Shown here: in pieces, positions 6,629-13,012 of the stretch
Position numbering within the stretch: position 1 is the first letter of the stretch
How the letters are laid out: the number at the start of each line of letters is the position of its first letter
Assembly (NCBI GenBank): GCA_001701165.1
Contig: DAAP01000060.1
Location: 1-13,620 of the forward strand
Length of the DNA stretch: 13,620 bases
Direction of reading: 5' to 3'
Source: Bacteroidales bacterium H4
GTDB taxonomy: Bacteria > Bacteroidota > Bacteroidia > Bacteroidales > Muribaculaceae
Program-made: the position numbers and the translations under genes
The notes under the pieces: model-generated
Database searches by the model: none
Seen by the model: the letters and a program-made list of their open reading frames with translations, nothing else
Told to the model about the DNA's origin: nothing

Positions 6629-6659
6629 TTTGCGGCGTAAAAAACTATTCGTAATTTTG
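6629..6659 (+). promoter_or_regulatory. Bacteroidota-type promoter of the MetE-like gene
   Basis: TTTG (6629-6632), a 19-base spacer, then TAATTTTG (6652-6659) followed by C matches the consensus in both elements and spacing. Transcription would start near 6663-6667, leaving a leader of about 160 bases. Confidence 0.8.
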
Positions 6660-6828
6660 CGGCATCGAAGCCGACACACCCCGGCCGGGCCACAGGCAAC
6701 ACAACCGGGCACAATATCGGCACCATCCTATCGGGCCGAGTTATCAGCTCGACGTTTACAACAGTAAAAACGCCACAATATCCACGCAAAACAACCTATA
6801 CAAGCACTTTATTATAACCTCAAAAAAA

Positions 6829-7923
6829 ATGAAAGTTGATATTATCGGAAGCTTTCTCCCACCTACGGAATTGGCCGAAGCCAAGAGGCTTTACGCTGCC
6901 GGCGCCATGGACGCCGCCACATACCGCAAAATTGAAGACCGCGCCGTAGACGATCTGGTAGCCAACGAATTGAAAGCCGGGTTGACAGAAGTGACCTCCG
7001 GCGAATTCCGCCGCCAATATTGGGACAAGGATTTTTATTTCGGGCTCAACGGCCTGACCAAAGAGCGCCTCGACAGCGGCCGCGTATACGCCGAGGACAA
7101 CGTTCTGACCGACCTGCTGCGCGTCAAGGGACGCATCGCTGCCAACCCCGAACATCCATTCTACGAAGACTTCAAATACTTACAAAAAATCGTCAACGGC
7201 CGTGCCACATGCCGCCAGACACTACCGTCACCGAGCGAACTATACGTACGCATACTTTCGATGAGTCAGGGCAAGCCCGATTCGCTATACCCCGATACCG
7301 AGCAACTATTGGCCGACATAACCGACACCTACCGCGACACCATACGTCACTTCTACGACTTGGGATGCCGCAGCCTACAGTTGGACGACACCATATTCGG
7401 GCGCATATCCACCGATGCATACACCAAACACCTGCTCATGGGCGGTATAGACGTGATGACCCTGCAAGAAGTACTCATCGCACTCACCAATGCCTGCATC
7501 GACGGCGTACCCGCAGATATGCACATATCCATATTTATCAGCGGTGGCGACACCATCGTCCCGTCATGGCAAAACGTCGATTACGCCGATGACGTGATAC
7601 CCAAGGCATTGTCGCGCCTCAAGGTAGCACAATTCTACCTGCCCTTCGACGGCAAGCATGCCAAAAGCCTGGATGCATTGCGCTTCGTACCCGCCGACAA
7701 GCAAGTGGCACTGGGGCTGATAGACGCACACACGCCGTGGGCATACTACTCAGACCGCATACTCGGATGCATCGATGCGGCACAACGCTACATAGCGCCC
7801 CAACTGCTCAGCATAACGCCCAAGACCGGCTTCAAACTGTCCAAATACAGCGAAAAAGGTCTCGATTACAGCGACCAGTGGCGCAAGCTCCAAGACCTGC
7901 ACACTCTCGTCGACAACATCTGA
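6829..7923 (+). CDS. MetE-like (cobalamin-independent methionine synthase C-domain) protein lacking most zinc ligands
   Basis: The 364-residue protein matches the stand-alone C-terminal TIM-barrel form of cobalamin-independent methionine synthase (YxjG-like), which transfers a methyl group to homocysteine through a zinc site. Fold motifs are retained: DIIGSFLPP (4-12), TSGEFRR (56-62), FGLNGL (71-76), PSPSELY (133-139), CRSLQLDDT (180-188) and ALRFVP (283-288). The zinc ligands look mostly lost. The expected HxC is HIS (His232, Ser234), the ligand glutamate in the FxLE position is Pro272, and the last cysteine (PxCGF) is Thr333 in TPKTGF. The usual Zn-thiolate chemistry is therefore doubtful, and methionine synthase is not a safe name. 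It has its own promoter, an upstream dyad and a long leader, so it is probably regulated as a single gene. The alignment to the family is from memory. Confidence 0.8.
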   Translation: MKVDIIGSFLPPTELAEAKRLYAAGAMDAATYRKIEDRAVDDLVANELKAGLTEVTSGEFRRQYWDKDFYFGLNGLTKERLDSGRVYAEDNVLTDLLRVKGRIAANPEHPFYEDFKYLQKIVNGRATCRQTLPSPSELYVRILSMSQGKPDSLYPDTEQLLADITDTYRDTIRHFYDLGCRSLQLDDTIFGRISTDAYTKHLLMGGIDVMTLQEVLIALTNACIDGVPADMHISIFISGGDTIVPSWQNVDYADDVIPKALSRLKVAQFYLPFDGKHAKSLDALRFVPADKQVALGLIDAHTPWAYYSDRILGCIDAAQRYIAPQLLSITPKTGFKLSKYSEKGLDYSDQWRKLQDLHTLVDNI

Positions 7924-7933
7924 CAATCACTCA

Positions 7934-7966
7934 CCGCCTCCCGTACACGGCGGCCCGAAAGTTTTT
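7934..7966 (+). terminator. Possible terminator after the MetE-like gene
   Basis: CCGCC (7934-7938) and GGCGG (7949-7953) form a short GC-rich stem 11 bases past the stop. A TTTTT run follows after CCCGAAAG. The stem is only 5 bp and the T-run is 8 bases away, so efficiency may be low. A new promoter starts just downstream, which fits a transcript boundary here. Confidence 0.4.
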
Positions 7967-8010
7967 ATGTGATGCCACACCTTTTTATAGGCCAATTGAT
8001 ATAATTATTG

Positions 8011-8018
8011 TAACTTTG
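8011..8018 (+). promoter_or_regulatory. -7 element (TAACTTTG) for the panC-panD-ffh-folD-capA run
   Basis: TAACTTTG followed by C lies 56 bases before the panC start. The region 19-21 bases upstream is TTTTTATAG, only a loose match to TTTG. Because no other promoter-like element is seen until after the CapA-like gene, this one may serve the whole five-gene run. Confidence 0.55.
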
Positions 8019-8028
8019 CGCTCTGATT

Positions 8029-8051
8029 GGGACGGGCACTACGCACGTCCC
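8029..8051 (+). promoter_or_regulatory. Stem-loop in the panC leader
   Basis: GGGACG (8029-8034) and CGTCCC (8046-8051) form a 6-bp stem with an 11-base loop, starting about 5-8 bases after the predicted transcription start. It resembles the 5'-end hairpins before purD and the beta-barrel gene, and may stabilise the transcript. The panC ATG lies 22 bases further on. Confidence 0.4.
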
Positions 8052-8073
8052 CGCAAATAGTTTTATACACACA

Positions 8074-8937
8074 ATGGAAATAGTCACTAAGACGGCACAG
8101 CTGGCCCAACTGACCCAAGCCGCCCGCAACGAAGGCAAAAGCGTAGGCCTGGTGCCTACTATGGGAGCCCTGCATCAGGGACACGCATCGCTGGTGCGCC
8201 GCGCACGCCGTGAAAACGATGTAGTCGTAGTCAGCGTATTCGTCAACCCCACACAATTCAACAACGCCGAAGACCTGCGCACCTACCCACGCACAGTAGA
8301 CCGCGACTGCTCCCTGCTGGAGAGCCTCGGCGTCGACTATGCCTTCGTACCCACCCCCGAGGAAGTATATCCCGAGCCTGACACTCGCGTTTTCGATCTT
8401 GGCGAAGTGGCTGCTGTCATGGAAGGCCCGCGCCGACCGGGACACTTCAACGGCGTGGCGCAGATTGTCAGCCGACTGTTTGAATGGGCACACCCCACAC
8501 GCGCATACTTCGGCGAAAAAGACTTTCAACAGATAGCAGTAATCCGCCGCATGGTAGCCCTGGAAGGCGGCTTTGACGGACTGCAAATCGTACCCTGCCC
8601 CATTGTCCGCGAAGCAGACGGACTGGCCTTATCATCGCGCAACGTCCACCTCACAGCCGAGCAACGTGCCATCGCCCCCACAATACACCGCGTCATGGAA
8701 GAAAGCCTCCAATGGTCCAAAACCATGACCGTGGACCAAGTGATAGCCCGCGTCACCGAGACACTCAACGCCACCGATTCGCTCCGTGTCGAGTATTATA
8801 ACATCGTAGACCCCCTGACAATGCAACCCGTCAAGACCTGGGACCAGACTCACAACCCCGTGGGCTGCATCACGGTATACTGCGGCGATGTACGCCTGAT
8901 AGACAACATCGCATACCCCGACAGCCTGCACAAATAA
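8074..8937 (+). CDS. panC: Pantoate--beta-alanine ligase (pantothenate synthetase)
   Basis: PanC condenses pantoate with beta-alanine through a pantoyl-adenylate, the last step of pantothenate (vitamin B5) synthesis in the cytoplasm. At 287 residues it has normal length. It shows the nucleotidyltransferase signature LVPTMGALHQGH (26-37, with HxGH at 34-37), VNPTQF (57-62), RPGHFNGV (121-128), GEKDFQQ (147-153) and the KMSKS-like LALSSRN (184-190). No catalytic residue appears altered. The ATG is the first possible start in front of the conserved region. panD follows after 18 bases and makes beta-alanine for this enzyme, so the two form a functional pair. Confidence 0.97.
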   Translation: MEIVTKTAQLAQLTQAARNEGKSVGLVPTMGALHQGHASLVRRARRENDVVVVSVFVNPTQFNNAEDLRTYPRTVDRDCSLLESLGVDYAFVPTPEEVYPEPDTRVFDLGEVAAVMEGPRRPGHFNGVAQIVSRLFEWAHPTRAYFGEKDFQQIAVIRRMVALEGGFDGLQIVPCPIVREADGLALSSRNVHLTAEQRAIAPTIHRVMEESLQWSKTMTVDQVIARVTETLNATDSLRVEYYNIVDPLTMQPVKTWDQTHNPVGCITVYCGDVRLIDNIAYPDSLHK

Positions 8938-8955
8938 CGCACACAACCAAAAGAA

Positions 8956-9306
8956 ATGAACGTAGAAGTTCTCAAGAGCAAGATACACCGCGTCACCGTC
9001 ACCGAGGCACGCCTCGATTACATCGGAAGCATCACCATCGACAGCGCCCTAATGGACGCCGCAGGCATCATTCCCGGCGAAAGAGTATACATCGTCGACA
9101 ACAACAACGGTACACGCCTCGACACCTACGCCATAGCCGGCGAGGCCGGCAGCGGAGTGATATGCCTCAACGGCGCTGCCGCTCGCTGTGTCCAGCCCGG
9201 CGACATCGTCATTATTATGAGCTACGCCTCCATGCCGCTGGAAGAAGCCAAGAAATTCAAGCCCATGGTCATATTCCCGGACACGGAGACCAACCGACTG
9301 CTCTAA
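8956..9306 (+). CDS. panD: Aspartate 1-decarboxylase (proenzyme)
   Basis: PanD decarboxylates L-aspartate to beta-alanine, the substrate of PanC. It is made as an inactive chain that cleaves itself at a Gly-Ser bond, and Ser25 becomes the pyruvoyl group. Here YIGSITID (22-29) places Gly24-Ser25 exactly where the family has it. Lys9, Tyr22 and Arg54-like positions and the NGAAA segment (67-71) follow the usual pattern, and the 116-residue length is typical. It is 18 bases behind panC and 71 bases ahead of ffh, with no promoter or terminator visible between, so it is probably in one transcript with both. I saw no separate PanZ/PanM activator in the window. Confidence 0.96.
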   Translation: MNVEVLKSKIHRVTVTEARLDYIGSITIDSALMDAAGIIPGERVYIVDNNNGTRLDTYAIAGEAGSGVICLNGAAARCVQPGDIVIIMSYASMPLEEAKKFKPMVIFPDTETNRLL

Positions 9307-9377
9307 ACACCACGTGCGGCATCGCCTGTTTCAATCAAAATTACACCCATCCCATCCCCACCTAAAGACAAGACACA

Positions 9378-10733
9378 ATGTTTGACAAACTTACCGAGCA
9401 CCTCGAACGAGGCTTCAAAATTCTCAAAGGCCAAGGGCGCATCACCGAAATCAACATCTCGGAGAGCCTCAAGGAAATACGTCGCGCCCTTGTCGAAGCC
9501 GACGTCAACTACAAGATTGCCAAGACCTTCGTAGACGAAGTCAAGGAAAAGGCGCTGGGTCAGAACGTTCTCACGGCCATCAAGCCGGGCGAACTCATGG
9601 TCAAGATAGTCCACGATGAGATGAGCAAACTCATGGGTGGAGACGCCGCACCGTTGCACATCGACGGGCGCCCCGCAATCATACTCATGAGCGGCCTCCA
9701 AGGCTCGGGCAAAACAACGTTTACAGCCAAGCTGGCCAACAAGTTGAAGAACGAAAAAGGCAAACGCCCGCTACTGGCGGCCTGCGACGTTTATCGTCCC
9801 GCAGCCATAGACCAGCTCAAAGCTCTGGCCGAAAATATCGGAGTTCCCGTATACAGTGAAGAAGGCAGCAAAGACCCCGTGTCCATAGCCAGGCACGCCA
9901 TAGAGCAAGCACGGCGCGACGGCAACGACCTGGTAATCATCGATACCGCCGGTCGTCTGGCCGTGGACGAAGCTATGATGACCGAGATTGCTGATATCAA
10001 AAAAGCCGTCAAACCCTCTGAGACACTGTTTGTGGTCGATGCCATGACCGGACAGGACGCCGTCAATACAGCCAAAGCATTTAACGACCGCCTTGACTTC
10101 GACGGAGTGGTTCTCACCAAACTCGACGGCGATGCCAAGGCCGGTGCAGCCCTCACCATACGCTCGGTAGTCACAAAACCCATAAAATTCATAGGCACAA
10201 GCGAAAAGATGGACGGCATCGACACCTTCCACCCCGATCGCATGGCCAACCGCATCCTCGGCATGGGTGACATCGTGTCACTGGTCGAGAAAGCTCAGCA
10301 AGTATTCGACGAAAAGCAAGCCGCCGAAATCGAACGTAAGATGCTCAAAAACAAGTTCGATTTCAACGACTTCCGCGACCAGCTGAAACAAATCAAGAAG
10401 ATGGGTGACCTCAAGTCCGTGGCTTCCATGATTCCGGGCGTGGGCAAAGCCATCAAAGATATGGACATTGATGAAAACGTATTCAAAAGCACAGAAGCAG
10501 TCATCGACTCCATGACCCCCTACGAACGCGCACACCCCGATTGTATCAACGAAAGCCGTCGTCGCCGCCTGGCTGCAGGCTCCGGAGTTCCCTATCAAGA
10601 GGTCAACGGCATCCTCAAACGCTTCAACGATATGCGCAAGATGATGCAAACCGTGGCCAATATGCGCAAAAACCCGCTGAAGATGGCACAACAAATGCGC
10701 CAGATGCAGCAAATGGCCAAACAGCGCCGCTAA
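9378..10733 (+). CDS. ffh: Signal recognition particle protein (SRP54 homologue)
   Basis: Ffh binds the 4.5S RNA and signal sequences of nascent membrane proteins and delivers ribosomes to the receptor FtsY. The 451 residues show the N-domain (1-85, with SLKEIRRALVEADVN), the GTPase G-domain with P-loop GLQGSGKTT (106-114), DVYRPAA (137-143), DTAGR (189-193), TKLDGDAKAGAAL (247-259) and GTSEKMDG (273-280), and the methionine-rich M-domain (about 310-451) with the RNA-binding NESRRRRLAAGSG (391-403). The last 35 residues are rich in Met, Gln and basic residues. Length and motifs are normal. It follows panD by 71 bases and precedes folD by 68, without internal promoters that I can see. I did not find the 4.5S RNA gene nearby. 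Confidence 0.98.
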   Translation: MFDKLTEHLERGFKILKGQGRITEINISESLKEIRRALVEADVNYKIAKTFVDEVKEKALGQNVLTAIKPGELMVKIVHDEMSKLMGGDAAPLHIDGRPAIILMSGLQGSGKTTFTAKLANKLKNEKGKRPLLAACDVYRPAAIDQLKALAENIGVPVYSEEGSKDPVSIARHAIEQARRDGNDLVIIDTAGRLAVDEAMMTEIADIKKAVKPSETLFVVDAMTGQDAVNTAKAFNDRLDFDGVVLTKLDGDAKAGAALTIRSVVTKPIKFIGTSEKMDGIDTFHPDRMANRILGMGDIVSLVEKAQQVFDEKQAAEIERKMLKNKFDFNDFRDQLKQIKKMGDLKSVASMIPGVGKAIKDMDIDENVFKSTEAVIDSMTPYERAHPDCINESRRRRLAAGSGVPYQEVNGILKRFNDMRKMMQTVANMRKNPLKMAQQMRQMQQMAKQRR

Positions 10734-10801
10734 GAGCATCGCGCTCTACGGCCTCGGCACTCACGCCACCGCCACCGAACAGAACCATATACCATACAAC
10801 C

Positions 10802-11689
10802 ATGCAAATCATTGACGGCAAAGCAACCGCCGCCGCCATCCGCGCCGAGATAGCCTCCTCAGTGGCCCAAATCGTTGACGCCGGAGGGCGTGCACCACAC
10901 CTCGCCGCCATACTCGTCGGACACGATGGCGGCAGCGAATCTTACGTAGCATCCAAGGTCAAAGCCTGCGAAGAATGCGGCTTCGACTCCACACTGCTAC
11001 GCTTCGAAGGCTCCATCTCTCAAGAGCAATTATTGGAACATATCCGCGACCTCAACAACAATCCCGACATCGACGGATTTATCGTGCAACTACCGCTGCC
11101 ACGCCACATCGACACGCACGCCGTCATCGAAGCCATAGATCCGCACAAAGACGTCGACGGATTTCACCCGGCCAATGTCGGGCGACTAAGCATAGGGCTG
11201 CCCGGATTTGTAAGCGCCACCCCGGCAGGCATCATCGAACTGCTGCAACGATACCAAATCCCCACCTCGGGCAAGCATTGCGTAATCCTCGGACGAAGCA
11301 ACATCGTAGGCAAGCCTCTGGCTATGCTCATGATGCAAAAGTCCTATCCGGGCGATGCTACTGTCACCGTATGCCACAGCCGCACGGCCGACATCGCCTC
11401 AATCACACGCACGGCCGACATATTGGTGGCCGCCATGGGCGTACCCGCATCCGTGACGGCAGATATGGTCAAGGAAGGCGCCACGGTCATCGATGTGGGC
11501 ACCACGCGCGTGCCCGATGCAACGCGTGCCCGCGGCTGGAAGCTTTGCGGAGACGTGGACTTTGCCGCCGTAGCCCCCAAATGCAGCTACATCACACCCG
11601 TACCCGGCGGCGTAGGTCCCATGACCATCGCCATGCTGATGCGCAACACCCTACTCGCCGCTACCGGCGCTGTGTACCCCAAGCAATAA
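10802..11689 (+). CDS. folD: Bifunctional methylene-THF dehydrogenase / methenyl-THF cyclohydrolase
   Basis: FolD interconverts 5,10-methylene-, methenyl- and 10-formyl-tetrahydrofolate, feeding purine, formyl-methionine and other one-carbon needs. The 295-residue product shows ESYVASKVKACEE (46-58, with the catalytic Tyr48 and Lys52), DGFIVQLPLP (91-100), KDVDGFHPANVG (116-127), the NADP-binding GRSNIVGKP (164-172) and TPVPGGVGPMT (265-275). All the key residues I know are present. The reading frame stays open upstream into ffh, but the ATG at 10802 is directly ahead of the family N-terminus (QIIDGK), so the extension is rejected. It sits 68 bases after ffh and 63 bases before the CapA-like gene, probably in the same transcript. 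Confidence 0.97.
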   Translation: MQIIDGKATAAAIRAEIASSVAQIVDAGGRAPHLAAILVGHDGGSESYVASKVKACEECGFDSTLLRFEGSISQEQLLEHIRDLNNNPDIDGFIVQLPLPRHIDTHAVIEAIDPHKDVDGFHPANVGRLSIGLPGFVSATPAGIIELLQRYQIPTSGKHCVILGRSNIVGKPLAMLMMQKSYPGDATVTVCHSRTADIASITRTADILVAAMGVPASVTADMVKEGATVIDVGTTRVPDATRARGWKLCGDVDFAAVAPKCSYITPVPGGVGPMTIAMLMRNTLLAATGAVYPKQ

Positions 11690-11752
11690 CGCCGGACGAT
11701 GTACAAGCGCACCGACAAGCCGTAACATGTACACCTAAAAACATATAAATCC

Positions 11753-12826
11753 TTGATTTTCGCCTCATTACTTTTCGAAATACTCTCACTACTGGTGCCA
11801 CAGCAGCAGGCAACGCTGGTTTTTGCCGGTGATGCCATGATGCACCAAGGACAATTGGATGCCGCGTACCGCACAGGCGGCGACTACGATTTCTCCGGGT
11901 ATTTCGATGCCGTTGCCCCTTGGATTAGCGCCACTGATTACGCCGTTGTCAACCTCGAGACCCCCGTGGCCGGCCCAAAATATTCGGGATATCCCTGCTT
12001 CAACGCTCCGGACAAATACGTGGATGCACTCATCGAAGCCGGATTTGACATGATGCTCACGGCCAACAACCACACTCTCGATCGACGCGACCGAGGCCTG
12101 TGCACGACAATCAAGACCCTCGACGCCAAAGGAGTAGACCATATAGGCACCTACCCCGATGCCGAGGCGCGAGCCAAAGCACTACCCTACATCAAGGACA
12201 TCAAAGGATTCAAAGTTGGATTTCTCAACTACACATACGGCACCAACGGCATCCGTATCTCAGGCAACGTCGTAGTCGACTATATCGACCGAAAAACCAT
12301 CGATGCAGACATCCGCGCCACTCGTGCCGCCGGAGCCGAAATCCTCGTCGTAGCCATACATTGGGGCGATGAATATCGACTGCTGCCCAACGCCTTTCAG
12401 CGCGATATGGCCCAATTTCTCAAAGACCGAGGCGTCGACCTCATTATCGGCGGACATCCCCACGTGATACAGCCCATGCAACTCGAGCCAAACGACAAAA
12501 ACAACGAGCGTAATACACTGCTGGTCTACTCATTAGGCAATTTCATATCCAATATGAAAACCACGGACACGCGCGGCGGAGCCATGGTGCATGCCACACT
12601 CAAGCGCGATGCCAAAGGCCACGCCTATGTTGCCGAAGCCGGATACAAGCTTGTTTTCACCCTGCAGCCCAATGCTAAAGACCAAAATTTCAGGCTCGTA
12701 CCCATAGATAGCGATACCGACATCGACTCAGTGGCCGGCATCAGAGCATCAGCATGCCGGGCATTCGTTGCATCAGCCTTGCGCATATTCAATAAACACA
12801 ATAAATCCGTACCACGCATACACTGA
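11753..12826 (+). CDS. CapA family protein (metallophosphatase-like)
   Basis: The 357-residue protein belongs to the CapA/PgsA family, calcineurin-like metallophosphatase folds named after poly-gamma-glutamate capsule proteins. Visible motifs are FAGDAMMHQ (24-32), NLETP (67-71), ANNHTLDR (104-111), IHWGDEY (202-208), GGHPHVIQP (233-241) and YSLGNFIS (259-266), which carry the likely metal ligands. No other capsule genes are nearby, so a polyglutamate role is not supported; its substrate is unknown. No in-frame ATG precedes the first motif; the frame starts with TTG at 11753 and an alternative GTG at 11795 is possible. The TTG start gives a short hydrophobic N-terminus without basic residues, a poor signal peptide, so its location is unclear. 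It closes the panC-to-folD run; no clear terminator follows. Confidence 0.85.
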   Translation: MIFASLLFEILSLLVPQQQATLVFAGDAMMHQGQLDAAYRTGGDYDFSGYFDAVAPWISATDYAVVNLETPVAGPKYSGYPCFNAPDKYVDALIEAGFDMMLTANNHTLDRRDRGLCTTIKTLDAKGVDHIGTYPDAEARAKALPYIKDIKGFKVGFLNYTYGTNGIRISGNVVVDYIDRKTIDADIRATRAAGAEILVVAIHWGDEYRLLPNAFQRDMAQFLKDRGVDLIIGGHPHVIQPMQLEPNDKNNERNTLLVYSLGNFISNMKTTDTRGGAMVHATLKRDAKGHAYVAEAGYKLVFTLQPNAKDQNFRLVPIDSDTDIDSVAGIRASACRAFVASALRIFNKHNKSVPRIH

Positions 12827-12865
12827 ACACTTTAAGCATCGACAGGCCTCAGTTTTACAAACCTC

Positions 12866-12904
12866 CAAAGCAGGATTGCCGACCACTTGCTTTGCCATAT
12901 GGCA
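12866..12904. promoter_or_regulatory. Overlapping palindromes in the beta-barrel promoter, candidate operator
   Basis: TGCCATATGGCA (12893-12904) is a perfect 12-bp palindrome lying in the spacer between the -33 and -7 elements. In addition CAAAGCA (12866-12872) and TGCTTTG (12888-12894) are perfect 7-bp inverted arms, the second covering the -33 element. A protein bound at either would be expected to block RNA polymerase. No regulator is known. Confidence 0.4.
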
Positions 12905-12921
12905 GAATATGCTTAACTTTG
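12891..12921 (+). promoter_or_regulatory. Bacteroidota-type promoter of the beta-barrel gene
   Basis: TTTG (12891-12894), 19-base spacer, then TAACTTTG (12914-12921): both elements and spacing fit the consensus. The leader is about 85-90 bases long before the ATG at 13013. Confidence 0.8.
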
Positions 12922-12935
12922 TGCATTGCCCAATC

Positions 12936-12956
12936 GTCGGCGCACGAGACGCCGAC
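12936..12956 (+). promoter_or_regulatory. 5'-leader stem-loop of the beta-barrel transcript
   Basis: GTCGGCG (12936-12942) and CGCCGAC (12950-12956) form a perfect GC-rich 7-bp stem with a 7-base loop, about 10 bases after the predicted transcription start. A stable hairpin near the 5' end of an outer-membrane protein transcript may slow its decay, as known for ompA in E. coli; that role is inferred. Confidence 0.5.
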
Positions 12957-13012
12957 ATGAGAGCATAGATCTGTAATACAACACAATACATACAACAAAC
13001 AACCTAACGATT

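Larger units (their letters stand above)
6470..6828 (+). other. Intergenic region: pdxB 3' side, dyad, promoter and leader of the MetE-like gene
   Basis: This 359-base stretch has no convincing gene. Bases 6470-6600 show no clear terminator or coding frame. From 6603 it holds a 22-bp dyad, then a strong promoter (6629-6659) and a leader of about 160 bases. The leader can fold: GCCGA (6670-6674) with TCGGC (6717-6721), CCCGG near 6680 with CCGGG near 6705, and CGAG/CTCG flanking TTATCAG near 6740. I could not match it to a known riboswitch. In particular I see no cobalamin box and no SAM-II consensus. Confidence 0.6.

Noticed and set aside
6660..6828. Cobalamin or SAM riboswitch before the MetE-like gene
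   Set aside because: I found no cobalamin-box sequence and no SAM-II type consensus, although the region can fold.
10732..10748. Small AGAGC/GCTCT hairpin after ffh
   Set aside because: The 5-bp stem has no T-tract and overlaps the ffh stop region; folD follows closely, so termination is not supported.
10541..10801. Upstream extension of the folD frame
   Set aside because: It lies inside ffh in another frame; the ATG at 10802 matches the family start.
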